A stretch of DNA of 64,000 bases, from positions 62,001-126,000 of the forward strand of contig NZ_JAVAMO010000002.1 of the NCBI RefSeq assembly GCF_030758345.1. The letters are read 5' to 3'. The first letter of the stretch is position 1; each line of letters opens with the position of its first letter. Source of the DNA: Ruegeria discodermiae. GTDB lineage: Bacteria > Pseudomonadota > Alphaproteobacteria > Rhodobacterales > Rhodobacteraceae. Below the pieces are notes generated by a model. The model was not told the origin of the DNA and did not search any database. It worked only from the letters and a program-made list of their open reading frames with translations. The position numbers and the translations under genes are program-made. Of the stretch, positions 15,372-23,443 are shown one piece after another.

Positions 15372-16559
15372 TTATTCAAAAGCCGTGCAACGGGATTCCG
15401 GGCGGTCGAGCCCCATCGTGTCCAGCGGCGAAACCTGATGCAGGAACCCTTCCTGCGGGCTGACGCTGACGGTGATCGAGCCATCGTAAAGCAGGATCGG
15501 CTGGCGCAACTGCCCGTTCCAGTCGCGGAAAGTCACCTTCTGGCCCTTGAAGGCCGCCAGTTCGAACGCATCCGACAGGGCATAATCGCGCACACCGTCG
15601 GGCTCGGCGGTGTTGGCCCGGGTGACCGCCTCGCCGATGACCCGCAGGGCCAGCCAGACATCGTAATCCTCGGGCTGCACATAGCGCCCGGTCAACACTT
15701 CAAACCGGGTCTGGTACTGGGTTGCGCCCCAGGCCTCATGTGCGCCGTGAAACGAGACGGGTCGCAAACCGCCCGCCCCCATCACCGGGCGCGGGTCCCA
15801 CAGGTGATACGACAGGTAGCGGGCGAAATAGTCGCTTTCATCAGCGGCGATCACCACGTCATGGTCGTCGGCATCCTGCGTATCCAGCGGCAATTGCCGC
15901 TGCACCAGCACATGGCCGGAATCGGTGCGCCGCGAGCCGCCGGTATCCTCAAACGTGCGATCTTCGGTAATCTCTGCACCGAACTTTGTAGCCGCGCGAC
16001 GAAAGGCATCGGCAAGCGCGATATCGTCAGGGTTCGATCCGGCGACCAGAAACCAGTCGCCCCACTTCTTCCAGACCGCAAATTGCGCCACTGCATCCGC
16101 ATTCATTGCCCGCGAGGGCGTGACGTGCAGCAGATTACCCCGGCACTGATCATCGCGCAGCGCAATGTCGGGCGCGCGCGCGTTGAAGACCAACGCACCC
16201 GCCTCAGCCGCCTTGTCCGACAGGCGCAGCAGATCCTCGGCATTAGACAAAACGACGATCAGCCGGGTGCCATCGGCCAATATCTGCTCCAGTGCTGCAT
16301 CCGCCTCTTCCGGTGGCACGGCGACATGGGCGGTGTCATATGTATGGCCCAGAAAGCTGCCAGTGGTGCCATTGTCCTCATCCGCCAGCATCGCCCCGGA
16401 AAAGCCAAGATCGTCGGGCCGCAGATCATAGCGCGAGATCGGCAGCAGCGACGGGTAGTCCACCCGCAGCACAGCGGCTTTGACGTCAATCGCCGCAGCC
16501 GCTGCAACAGACGCACACCAGAACAGGACCGCAAAAAGCGGCATCAGGTGGTAATGCAC
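15372..16559 (-). CDS. substrate-binding protein, PQQ-dependent alcohol dehydrogenase ABC system (PedB/LutA-like)
   Basis: A 395-residue periplasmic binding protein with a type I periplasmic-binding fold of the branched-chain amino acid receptor kind (PPEEADAALEQILADGTRLIVV, GDWFLVAGSNPDDIALADAFRRA). The signal peptide is HLMPLFAVLFWCASVAAAAA. It matches the protein found with PQQ-dependent alcohol dehydrogenases (TIGR03863 type). GTG at 16559 is preferred because GGGAGGA lies five to six bases upstream; the protein could also start at the ATG at 16544. It is first in the minus operon to 11324. The partner ATPase and permease are encoded apart at 4216-5750. Confidence 0.88.
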   Translation of the reverse strand: MHYHLMPLFAVLFWCASVAAAAAIDVKAAVLRVDYPSLLPISRYDLRPDDLGFSGAMLADEDNGTTGSFLGHTYDTAHVAVPPEEADAALEQILADGTRLIVVLSNAEDLLRLSDKAAEAGALVFNARAPDIALRDDQCRGNLLHVTPSRAMNADAVAQFAVWKKWGDWFLVAGSNPDDIALADAFRRAATKFGAEITEDRTFEDTGGSRRTDSGHVLVQRQLPLDTQDADDHDVVIAADESDYFARYLSYHLWDPRPVMGAGGLRPVSFHGAHEAWGATQYQTRFEVLTGRYVQPEDYDVWLALRVIGEAVTRANTAEPDGVRDYALSDAFELAAFKGQKVTFRDWNGQLRQPILLYDGSITVSVSPQEGFLHQVSPLDTMGLDRPESRCTAFE

Positions 16560-16631
16560 TATATCCTCCCGTGGCCCGCCTTGTTTTGTGCGGGCCCTCA
16601 ATTCATGAGCGAGATACGCTCTGAAACGGAA

Positions 16632-16646
16632 CCTATACTTTTGGCC
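16632..16646 (-). promoter_or_regulatory. GGCCAAAAGTATAGG element upstream of the PedB-like gene
   Basis: On the minus strand GGCCAAAAGTATAGG lies 73 bases before the GTG of the binding protein gene. It resembles the CCAAAGTCTAGG element before pqqA and its copy before the LuxR-type regulator gene. A common regulator site is possible; function is inferred. Confidence 0.3.
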
Positions 16647-16687
16647 GTGTTGTAAATCGAAGCGTAGCAGCTTCATCATTAAGCTCG

Positions 16688-16706
16688 ATTCTTATTTTTT
16701 AAGAAT
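16688..16706. promoter_or_regulatory. ATTCTTA-N5-TAAGAAT inverted repeat in a divergent promoter
   Basis: A perfect 7-bp inverted repeat around five T bases, between the PedB-like operon (minus) and the MxaD-like operon (plus). Its core TCTTA-N5-TAAGA is shared with the pqqA promoter at 8077-8091. It lies just before a possible small ORF at 16713. It could be an operator for both directions. Confidence 0.4.
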
Positions 16707-16712
16707 GGGCTT

Positions 16713-16880
16713 ATGCGGCTGATCTTGCTTCTGTTTCTCGGAGTTCTGCGGGCTGTTGCGGCCCTGCGGCCCAACAAGCGCGCTCTGGCGAATACACCCC
16801 CGCCGCCACTCGGTCACTGGCCCGTATTAGCTGCTGGATACGGGCTGGACGACACCATCTTCAGGGAGGAGATAGAATGA
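16713..16880 (+). CDS. possible 55-residue small protein before mxaD
   Basis: An open frame from ATG 16713 to TGA 16880, reading MRLILLLFLGVLRAVAALRP at the start. It has a hydrophobic leader, a PPPP segment and an end (FREEIE) whose codons contain the GGAGGAG ribosome-binding site of the next gene. Its stop overlaps the MxaD-like start by ATGA, which suggests coupling. I recognise no family and see no clear ribosome-binding site of its own. It may be a real small exported or membrane peptide, or simply the mxaD leader. Confidence 0.35.
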   Translation: MRLILLLFLGVLRAVAALRPNKRALANTPPPPLGHWPVLAAGYGLDDTIFREEIE

Positions 16881-17419
16881 AACGACGGACATTCCTTGCC
16901 GCGGCCGGGCTTGCCCTGATCCCTGCGACCAGCTGGGCGCACGGACCCACACGGCAAAAGGTCACCCTGACCACCGAGGTCGCGGCCAGCCCGGAAGAGG
17001 TCTGGGAAATGATTGGCAACTTTCAGGATATGTCCTGGCATCCGGCGGTGTTTGCAACCAATGGCGAGGGCAGCAACGAGATCGACGCGACGCGGATCCT
17101 GACACTCGGGCAGGAGGGCGGGCCGACGATTACCGAAATCCTCTACAAATACAGCGCCGAGAAGATGAGCTATTCCTACCGCATCACCGAGGTCGCGGTG
17201 GAGGTACTGCCGGTCACGAATTATTCCTCGCATCTGACCGTGAAAACCCGCGATGGCGGCGGCTCGATCATCGAATGGCGTGGGGCGTTCTATCGTGGCT
17301 ATCCCAACAACGACCCGCCCGAAGAGCTTAATGACGAGGCCGCCATCGCCGCCGTGACCGCGGTCTATCAGGCCGGGCTGGAGGCGCTTGCGGAACGTTT
17401 CGGTGCGGCGGGCTCATAA
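16877..17419 (+). CDS. mxaD: SRPBCC family protein, MxaD-like
   Basis: A 180-residue exported protein with a twin-arginine-type signal (MKRRTFLAAAGLALIPATSWA) and a START/polyketide-cyclase-like domain beginning TLTTEVAASPEEVWEMIGNF. MxaD of methylotrophs has this fold and stimulates electron transfer between methanol dehydrogenase and its cytochrome. Here it probably assists XoxF and XoxG, encoded in the facing operon. Strong GGGAGGAG precedes the start. It overlaps the beta-propeller gene by 17 bases. Confidence 0.85.
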   Translation: MKRRTFLAAAGLALIPATSWAHGPTRQKVTLTTEVAASPEEVWEMIGNFQDMSWHPAVFATNGEGSNEIDATRILTLGQEGGPTITEILYKYSAEKMSYSYRITEVAVEVLPVTNYSSHLTVKTRDGGGSIIEWRGAFYRGYPNNDPPEELNDEAAIAAVTAVYQAGLEALAERFGAAGS

Positions 17420-18344
17420 AGTCGTAGTCGTACTGGCGATACTCCTTCCCGCCCCGGCGGCAGGGGATATCGCCTATATCACCTGCCAGAATGGTGAGGA
17501 GTTAAGCCTGATCGATCTTGCCAGCGCGCGTGAGATCGATCGCTGGCACCTGCCTGGCAAACCCGCCGGGATTGCCGCTGGCGGGGATGCGCTTTTCACA
17601 GTGTCCCCCGGCAGCAAGATGGTTCGCCGTCTCTCTCGCGGCGGAGGGGTTTTCGCCGAGGTCACGCTGGAGGGAGGTCCGACCGGTGTAGCGCTGGATG
17701 CCGCGCGCGGGCGGCTCTTTGTGTCGGACTGGTATAATGCCCGGCTCTGGGTGCTGGACAGCGATACGCTCGCGACCGTTATGGAGCTGCCCACCGGTCC
17801 GTCGCCTGCCGGGATTGCGCTGTCGGAGGATGGGCGATTTCTGGCCTCCGCCGAGAAGGATGCTGATCAGGTTTCGGTCTTTGATGCTGCAAGTCTTGAA
17901 CCACTGCGCCGGATCACGGTCGGCACACGCCCCTTTGGATTGCGCTTTGCCCCGACCGGGCTGCTATTTGTCGGTAATGTCGGCAGCAATGATGTGAGCG
18001 TGTTGGATGTGGCGACCGGCAAGACCCGCGCCACGATCCCGGTTGGCGAGCGCCCCTACGGGGTGGCATTTGCGGGCGCGCGTGCCTTTGTGACCGATCA
18101 ATACGCCAACACTGTCAGCGTCATCGATCTGGAGACGCTGACACGCGAGACAACCATCGATGTGGGCGAATACCCCGAGGGCATAGATGTGACCCCCGAC
18201 GGGCAATCGGTCGTGGTGGCCAACTGGTTTGACAACACAGTCAGCGTGATAGACCCAAACGGGCTCACTGTGCTAAACACGATAGAAACCTGCGATGGTC
18301 CCCGGGCCTTCGGTAGATTTGTTCTGGGAGGAGGACATCAATGA
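17403..18344 (+). CDS. secreted YVTN-type beta-propeller protein
   Basis: A 313-residue protein with a short signal (VVVVLAILLPAPAAG) and repeated blade segments such as VSVFDAASLEPLRRITVG, VSVLDVATGKTRATIPVG and VSVIDLETLTRETTIDVG. It is a second propeller beside PedA2-like 14388-15359 but clearly different. GTG at 17403 is chosen; a TTG at 17388 is possible. The gene overlaps mxaD and, by ATGA, the fused SoxYZ gene, so the three are probably made together. A scaffold role in the periplasmic quinoprotein system is inferred. Confidence 0.85.
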   Translation: MRRAHKVVVVLAILLPAPAAGDIAYITCQNGEELSLIDLASAREIDRWHLPGKPAGIAAGGDALFTVSPGSKMVRRLSRGGGVFAEVTLEGGPTGVALDAARGRLFVSDWYNARLWVLDSDTLATVMELPTGPSPAGIALSEDGRFLASAEKDADQVSVFDAASLEPLRRITVGTRPFGLRFAPTGLLFVGNVGSNDVSVLDVATGKTRATIPVGERPYGVAFAGARAFVTDQYANTVSVIDLETLTRETTIDVGEYPEGIDVTPDGQSVVVANWFDNTVSVIDPNGLTVLNTIETCDGPRAFGRFVLGGGHQ

Positions 18345-19156
18345 GAAAAACGGGCCTTATCGCCGCGCTTCTTTGCGCCACGGCACTGCCTGTCTTCGCC
18401 TCGAATGAGGCCTGGGACAATATTCGAACCCAGCTCTACGGGGATCGCGTCATGCTGAACGGGGACAGCGTAATCGCCATCGACGCGCCCTACCGAACGC
18501 CAGACGATGCTCGTGCGGAACTCGCCGCCCAGATCGTAGCGCCCGCAGGTCTGAAAGTGGGCAAGGTCACGCTGGTGCTGGACGAAAACCCAATGCCTGT
18601 CTCGGCGGTGTTCGAGTTGGATGAGCCGCAGGCCAGTTTCTATTTCGACGTGACCATGCGGGTGAACGGCCCGACCCCGATGCATGTGGTCGCCGAGACC
18701 ACCGACGGGCGGCTTTGGGTGTCCGAGACCTTTGTCAAAACCTCGGGCCTTGGCGCTTGTGCGGCGCCGCCGGGCGCTGATCCGGAGCTGGCGCTGGCCT
18801 CGTTGGGGCAGATGGATGTTGAAGTTGTCGGTCGCGCGCCGACGCTCAGCACGATGGGCAAATTGTCGAACCTGTCTGCACGGGCGAACAAAATGGATCT
18901 GGATATCTCGCACCCCTCGCATTCGGGGATGCAGATGGACCAGATCTCGTTGCTGTTCATCCCCATGCGCTATGTCGAGTCCGTCGATATCGATCTGGAT
19001 GGCGCAGGTTATATCGAGATGACAGGCTCGATCTCGCTGTCGGAGAACCCGCGCGTCGGTATCTCGGTGCCCAGTCGGTCGCAATCGGTGGATGTCAAGA
19101 TGACCGACACCGATGGCACGGTCAGCCATCTGCACAAGAAACTCGCTGGGTTCTGA
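18341..19156 (+). CDS. quinoprotein-associated fused SoxYZ-like carrier (copy 1)
   Basis: A 271-residue secreted protein (signal MRKTGLIAALLCATALPVFA) in which a SoxY-like half (residues about 30-150) is joined to a SoxZ-like half (about 165-271, MDLDISHPSHSGMQMDQISL ... GSISLSENPRV). The carrier cysteine of SoxY appears internal, in SGLGACAAPPGADPE at the joint between the halves. Such fusions are known next to quinoprotein dehydrogenases. Function is undefined; a covalent relay for sulfur or another group is inferred from SoxYZ. A paralogue is at 28822-29634. It converges with the xox operon seven bases away. Confidence 0.87.
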   Translation: MRKTGLIAALLCATALPVFASNEAWDNIRTQLYGDRVMLNGDSVIAIDAPYRTPDDARAELAAQIVAPAGLKVGKVTLVLDENPMPVSAVFELDEPQASFYFDVTMRVNGPTPMHVVAETTDGRLWVSETFVKTSGLGACAAPPGADPELALASLGQMDVEVVGRAPTLSTMGKLSNLSARANKMDLDISHPSHSGMQMDQISLLFIPMRYVESVDIDLDGAGYIEMTGSISLSENPRVGISVPSRSQSVDVKMTDTDGTVSHLHKKLAGF

Positions 19157-19163
19157 GTGCGGC

Positions 19164-19715
19164 TTACCCGCCCTGCACCGGCTGCGGTTCTTGCGGTGTG
19201 ACGCGCTCCAGCGGGTAATCCCAAAGCGCCCAGCCGTCTGTGCCCTCCGGGAACCAATAGACGTTGGTATAGCCCCATTCGATCGCGCGCTTGGCGGCGT
19301 TCCAGCTCATCCAGCAATCCTCAAGACAGAAAAATACCACGGCGCGGTTGGCATCGCCTTTTGTGACCATTTCAAGCCCGCGCCGGAAATACTCTGCCGT
19401 GACATCGGCAATCGCGCCATAGCCCACATTGGGCAGCCAGATCGCGCCGGGAATGCTGTTGCGCGGTTTGTCGCGCCAGATCGTGCCCTCTGGCAGGTTG
19501 GCGGGTTTGGGGGCTTGCGGCAGCACGTCAATGAAACCTGCGTCGCCCTCCTGCCATAGCGCATGCGCCTCTTCGGGACCGATGGTGGTGCCCCCCGTCA
19601 GCCCCTCGGGTACTGGCGCGCGGTAATGGTCCATGCGATAATCGGGGGGCTCGGGCACGGTCTGGGCCAGCGCGGGGGATGTGATCAGCAAAAAGGCCAC
19701 AAGGGCCCGGATCAT
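19164..19715 (-). CDS. PQQ-associated rhodanese-like Cys-x3-Cys-Trp protein
   Basis: A 183-residue exported protein (signal MIRALVAFLLITSPALA) with a rhodanese-like domain. The segment VVFFCLEDCWMSWNAAKRAI carries a cysteine pair followed by Trp, the hallmark of the family called PQQ-dependent catabolism-associated CXXCW motif protein (TIGR03865 type). The pair may do thiol or sulfur transfer, perhaps with the SoxYZ-like carriers. It is last in the flhA-fghA-cyt-xoxFGJ operon and overlaps xoxJ by four bases. Confidence 0.88.
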   Translation of the reverse strand: MIRALVAFLLITSPALAQTVPEPPDYRMDHYRAPVPEGLTGGTTIGPEEAHALWQEGDAGFIDVLPQAPKPANLPEGTIWRDKPRNSIPGAIWLPNVGYGAIADVTAEYFRRGLEMVTKGDANRAVVFFCLEDCWMSWNAAKRAIEWGYTNVYWFPEGTDGWALWDYPLERVTPQEPQPVQGG

Positions 19716-20554
19716 TGCGTCGGCTCCAGCACCTCGGTACCCAGATCGTTGACCAGCGGCACGCCTGCCTCAAAGAGCAGCGCGTTGATGTCATCCTGAT
19801 TGCGCCGGATCAGTGAGTTCAGCTTGCGCTGCCAGACCTTTTCACCCTGACGCACTCCCATCGTGATGCGGAAGAACAGGCGCGGCGGTAGCTCTTCGTT
19901 GACCAGAGGGATCACTTTCATCCCCGGATAGTCGGCTTTCACGAGCGGCCCACCCAGCGGCCCCCAGAGGATCGCCGCATCAATCTCGCCCGCTTGCAGA
20001 TCATTCAGCATGTCAACGGCCGGGCTTTCGACGCGCCGATCCACGACCAGATTATAAGGTTTTGCTTTTCCAATCAGACCATTGCGTGCCATATGTGCGG
20101 CTGGCGGCGTGCCTGCCACGATACCGATGCGCCGGTCCTTGAGCGCAGGGTCCGACAGTGTATCAACGCCCGTCAAATCGCCATCTTCCTTTACGATCAA
20201 AGCATAGGCAGAGGTGTAGTAATGGTTGGTGTTCTGGACCAGTTCATGGCCCTGGGCATACCCCATCACGATATCACAGCGCTTGGCCATCAGCGTGTTG
20301 CGGATGAAGCCCGTGGCCTGAGGGAACCAGACATATTGCACCGGAAGCTCCAGCTGCTCGGCGATCAGTTCGGCCAGCTCGTTCTCATATCCGGTCTCAT
20401 CCTCGGTCGAGACCGGGTAATTCGCCGGATCTGCGCAGACTCTCAGGGCGTTCTGCGAGACAAGATCAGAGGTTTGTGCACCTCCAACCTCCGGCTGGAC
20501 CAGACCGGCCAGAAGGCCAAGCAAAGCAAGAAAGGCTTTAGCCCATGCAGGCAT
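19712..20554 (-). CDS. xoxJ: XoxJ/MxaJ-like periplasmic binding protein
   Basis: A 280-residue protein with signal peptide MPAWAKAFLALLGLLAGLVQ and a solute-binding fold (LRVCADPANYPVSTEDETGYENELAELIAEQL). This is the binding-protein-like component always found beside xoxF/mxaF; XoxJ is thought to activate XoxF rather than to serve a transporter. ATG at 20554 has GAGG six bases upstream; 20560 is possible. It overlaps the xoxG end by 17 bases. Confidence 0.92.
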   Translation of the reverse strand: MPAWAKAFLALLGLLAGLVQPEVGGAQTSDLVSQNALRVCADPANYPVSTEDETGYENELAELIAEQLELPVQYVWFPQATGFIRNTLMAKRCDIVMGYAQGHELVQNTNHYYTSAYALIVKEDGDLTGVDTLSDPALKDRRIGIVAGTPPAAHMARNGLIGKAKPYNLVVDRRVESPAVDMLNDLQAGEIDAAILWGPLGGPLVKADYPGMKVIPLVNEELPPRLFFRITMGVRQGEKVWQRKLNSLIRRNQDDINALLFEAGVPLVNDLGTEVLEPTQ

Positions 20555-21041
20555 CTTCATCCTCGCGGATCACATCCGACTTGGCTTCTTTCTTCGGTGG
20601 CCGCCCGCGCGGGATCGCACCCGAGCCATGGGCCTTGAGATAGACATAGATGTCGTCGAGATAGCACATCACATTCGGGTTCTCGCCAAAGCTTGGCATG
20701 ACCGACTGCTCCGATGCGCTGACATTCTTGATCCCGTTGGTGACGGCATCAACAAAGTCGTAATAATCCATATCGACCGCAGAGTTCTTCAGCGCTGGCG
20801 CATAGGTCGAGCCCTCGCCATCGGGTCCATGACAGACATGACATTCCGCATGGTAGCGCCGGAAACCCGAAAATGTCAGCCAGTCGACGGTCCCATCATC
20901 GGTGATGTTGTAGGTCGGGATGTCATCATCGGTGAAATAGCGGCCATCCTCGGAATATGCGGCGGCCAGATTATCTGCCGACGCGGCGAAGGGAAGGCCA
21001 GCCAAAAGGCCGATTGCGAAAACGCTTACTGGGTATTTCAT
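20538..21041 (-). CDS. xoxG: cytochrome c XoxG, electron acceptor of XoxF
   Basis: A 167-residue secreted cytochrome (signal MKYPVSVFAIGLLAGLPFAA). One haem motif, CHVCH, and a probable axial Met in QSVMPSFGENPNVMC fit the cytochrome cL/XoxG family, which takes electrons one at a time from the PQQ of XoxF in the periplasm. The C-terminal tail is charged (KKEAKSDVIREDEDACMG). It lies 61 bases after xoxF in the same operon. Confidence 0.93.
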   Translation of the reverse strand: MKYPVSVFAIGLLAGLPFAASADNLAAAYSEDGRYFTDDDIPTYNITDDGTVDWLTFSGFRRYHAECHVCHGPDGEGSTYAPALKNSAVDMDYYDFVDAVTNGIKNVSASEQSVMPSFGENPNVMCYLDDIYVYLKAHGSGAIPRGRPPKKEAKSDVIREDEDACMG

Positions 21042-21102
21042 GAATGTCTCACCTGGTTGCGGTTCGTGTGGCGCGACCCGAAGGCCGCGCCAGACTGTGT
21101 CA

Positions 21103-22905
21103 TCAGTTCGGCAGCGCGAACACGGTCAGCTGACCACCCAGCGCGGTGTAGTCGCTGAGCGCAGCATAGCCGCCCACGGCGCCCAGACCGTCATTCGGGT
21201 TGGTCAAACCAGCCGCCAGACCGATCCCGGCCCAGCCACCGACACCCGACAGGATACCGATATACTGCTTGCCGCCCTGCTCATATGTCATCACGTTACC
21301 GATGATGCCGGACGGAGTCTTGAACTTATAAAGCTCCTCACCGGTTTCCGCATGCACGGCCTTCAGGAAGCCTTCGAGTGTGCCGTAGAACACCACGTCC
21401 CCAGCCGTTGCCAGAGCACCGGACCAGACCGAGAACTGCTCGGGCAGCGACCACTTGATCGACCCGTCAGTGTTGTCCCAGGCGATGAAGTTGCCCATGC
21501 CGCCATGGCTGTCCGGGGCCGGGTACATTGCCAGCGTCGCACCCACATAGGGCTGACCAGCGGTGTAGGACACGCGGAACGGCTCATAATCCATGCAGAC
21601 ATGGTTGGTTGGCACATACATCAGCTGCGTTTTTGGCGAATAGGCCGCAGGCTGCTGGTCTTTGGTGCCCAGAGCCGCAGGGCAGATACCGGTCGAGTTC
21701 ACGTCCTCGCCATTCTGCTCGGTTGAGTATTGCGCCACAACCGCCGGACGACCATAGGTTTCGCTGTTGGGGTCCATGTCGACGCCCGTGGTCCAGTTGA
21801 CCACCGGATCGAACTTCTCGGCCACCAGCAACTCACCCGTGACACGGTCCATGGTGTAGCCCAGACCGTTCCGGTCGAAATGGGTCAGAAGCTTGCGCTC
21901 CGTGCCATCAATTTCCTGCTCCGTCAGGATCATTTCATTGATGCCGTCATAGTCCCATTCGTCATGCGGGGTCATCTGGTAGAACCACTTGGCCATACCG
22001 GTATCGATGTCACGCGCCATGACGGTCATCGACCAGCGATTGTCGCCGGGCCGCTGCGCCGGATTCCAGGTCGACGGATTCCCGGTGCCGTAATACATCA
22101 GGTTCTCGTCCAGATCAGCAGAATACCAGCCCCATGTGGTGCCGCCGCCGATCTTCCACTGGTCACCTTCCCAAGTGTTGGTGCCCGAGTCCGCGCCAAC
22201 CGGTTTGCCCAGATGCGTGGTTTTTTCCGGATCAACCAGAATATCGGAATCCGGACCCATGGAATAGGCGCGCCAGACCTGCTCGCCCGAGTTCATGTCA
22301 TAGGCCGTCACAGACCCGCGCACACCGAATTCACCACCCGAGATGCCGACGATCACCTTGTCCTTGATCGGCAGCACGGTGGCTGTGTTGGTTTCACCGA
22401 TTGCGGGGTCACCGTTTTGCACTTCCCAGACAACATCGCCGGTCTTTGCATCGAGTGCCACGACCTTGGTATCCGCCTGATGCAGGAAGATCTTGCCTTC
22501 CGCATAAGCCACACCGCGGTTGACGGTGTCACAGCACATGACCGGGATCACGTCCGGGTCCTGTTTGGGCTCGTATTTCCAGACGATCTTACCCTCATTC
22601 GCCAGATCCAGCGCATAGACGATATTGGGGAATGGCGTATGCACATACATCATGTCGCCAATCACCAGCGGCGAGCCTTCATGCCCGCGCAGAACGCCGG
22701 TCGAGAAGGTCCATGCCACCTGCAGATCGCCAACGTTATCCGCGTTGATCTGATCCAGCTCGGAATAGCGCTGGTTCTTGTAATCCCCCGTCTGGATCGC
22801 CCATTGCTTGGGGTTGTCCATCTGGGAAACAAGGTCGTCATTCGCGAAGGCCATACCGGCGACACAAACGGCGATCCCGGAAGTCAAAAGCGATAGCTTT
22901 CTCAT
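21103..22905 (-). CDS. xoxF: lanthanide-dependent methanol dehydrogenase XoxF
   Basis: A 600-residue PQQ quinoprotein with signal [21 protein letters not shown] and the eight-bladed WGxxxxxx-type propeller. Visible active-site features are the vicinal disulfide Cys124-Cys125 ([10 protein letters not shown]), the metal ligands Glu192 (GGEFGVRG) and Asn276 (TGNPSTWN), catalytic Asp318 and the extra Asp320 in EWDYDG. The extra Asp two residues after the catalytic one is the marker of lanthanide-dependent XoxF as opposed to calcium MxaF, which has Ala. It oxidises methanol, and probably formaldehyde, in the periplasm. ATG at 22905 has GGGAGGAG seven bases upstream. No mxaFI genes are in the window. 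Confidence 0.97.
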   Translation of the reverse strand: MRKLSLLTSGIAVCVAGMAFANDDLVSQMDNPKQWAIQTGDYKNQRYSELDQINADNVGDLQVAWTFSTGVLRGHEGSPLVIGDMMYVHTPFPNIVYALDLANEGKIVWKYEPKQDPDVIPVMCCDTVNRGVAYAEGKIFLHQADTKVVALDAKTGDVVWEVQNGDPAIGETNTATVLPIKDKVIVGISGGEFGVRGSVTAYDMNSGEQVWRAYSMGPDSDILVDPEKTTHLGKPVGADSGTNTWEGDQWKIGGGTTWGWYSADLDENLMYYGTGNPSTWNPAQRPGDNRWSMTVMARDIDTGMAKWFYQMTPHDEWDYDGINEMILTEQEIDGTERKLLTHFDRNGLGYTMDRVTGELLVAEKFDPVVNWTTGVDMDPNSETYGRPAVVAQYSTEQNGEDVNSTGICPAALGTKDQQPAAYSPKTQLMYVPTNHVCMDYEPFRVSYTAGQPYVGATLAMYPAPDSHGGMGNFIAWDNTDGSIKWSLPEQFSVWSGALATAGDVVFYGTLEGFLKAVHAETGEELYKFKTPSGIIGNVMTYEQGGKQYIGILSGVGGWAGIGLAAGLTNPNDGLGAVGGYAALSDYTALGGQLTVFALPN

Positions 22906-22924
22906 TCGTTCTCCTCCCTTGAGT

Positions 22925-23014
22925 GCGGCATGAAAGCCGCGGTGATACATCTGACCCGGGATCGGGCCCGATGTCCTTGAATGCCCGCCCGCCATGTCTC
23001 TCCTCAGGCGGGCG
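22925..23014 (-). promoter_or_regulatory. structured leader between the cytochrome gene and xoxF
   Basis: The 123 bases before xoxF hold three inverted repeats: CGCCCGCC at 22986-22993 pairing with GGCGGGCG at 23007-23014 (8-bp stem, 13-base loop), the 12-bp palindrome ATCGGGCCCGAT at 22961-22972, and GCGGC/GCCGC at 22925-22940. The long stem has no following T run on the transcribed strand, so it is not a classic terminator. Attenuation, an mRNA processing or stabilising hairpin, or a promoter for xoxF are the options. Confidence 0.4.
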
Positions 23015-23028
23015 AACAATTTGGTGTC

Positions 23029-23418
23029 TTACGAGCCTTCGTCTGGGAAGGTCGCAAGATATGCGATCACGTTCACACGTTCATCTTCCTTGCGCAGACC
23101 GGCAAAGGACATCTTGGTGCCCTTGGCATAGTCACGCGGTTTGATCAGGAAGGCGTCCAGTTCCTCAGGGCTCCAGACGACACCCTCCTCCGACATGGCA
23201 ATCAGCGTGTCGGAATATTTGAACCCGTCGATCGTACCGACCTGCCGACCCACGATGCCGTTCAGGACCGGCCCCACCTTGTTTTCGGCGCCTTCGCCCA
23301 CCGCATGGCAGGCTTTGCACTTGCGAAACACTTTCTCGCCCTTGGCCGCATCCCCTTCGGCAGCTGCAACAATGGGCAGGGCCATCAGGCATATGGTCGA
23401 AATTATAGGTCTGAACAC
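23029..23418 (-). CDS. class I cytochrome c (cytochrome c550 / isocytochrome c2-like)
   Basis: A 129-residue exported cytochrome c with haem site CKACH, a probable Met ligand in GTKMSFAGL and the classic C-terminal helix (RVNVIAYLATF). It resembles c550 and the isocytochrome c2 that in Rhodobacter sphaeroides is encoded with adhI near xoxF. It probably carries electrons from XoxG to the terminal oxidase. GTG at 23418, preceded by AAGGAAA, gives a proper signal peptide (FRPIISTICLMALPIVAAA); the longer reading to 23487 would overlap fghA. Confidence 0.9.
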   Translation of the reverse strand: MFRPIISTICLMALPIVAAAEGDAAKGEKVFRKCKACHAVGEGAENKVGPVLNGIVGRQVGTIDGFKYSDTLIAMSEEGVVWSPEELDAFLIKPRDYAKGTKMSFAGLRKEDERVNVIAYLATFPDEGS

Positions 23419-23443
23419 GATCGATTTTTCCTTGCTGTCTTGA

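Noticed and set aside
15438-16655. A 405-residue plus-strand frame opposite the PedB-like gene
   Set aside because: Antisense shadow of a well supported binding-protein gene; no signal, motif or ribosome-binding site.
21730-22896. A 388-residue plus-strand frame opposite xoxF
   Set aside because: Antisense to a highly conserved enzyme; composition is typical of a shadow frame.
22986-23014. Intrinsic terminator after the cytochrome gene
   Set aside because: The hairpin is strong but no T run follows on the transcribed strand, so I list it as leader structure instead.
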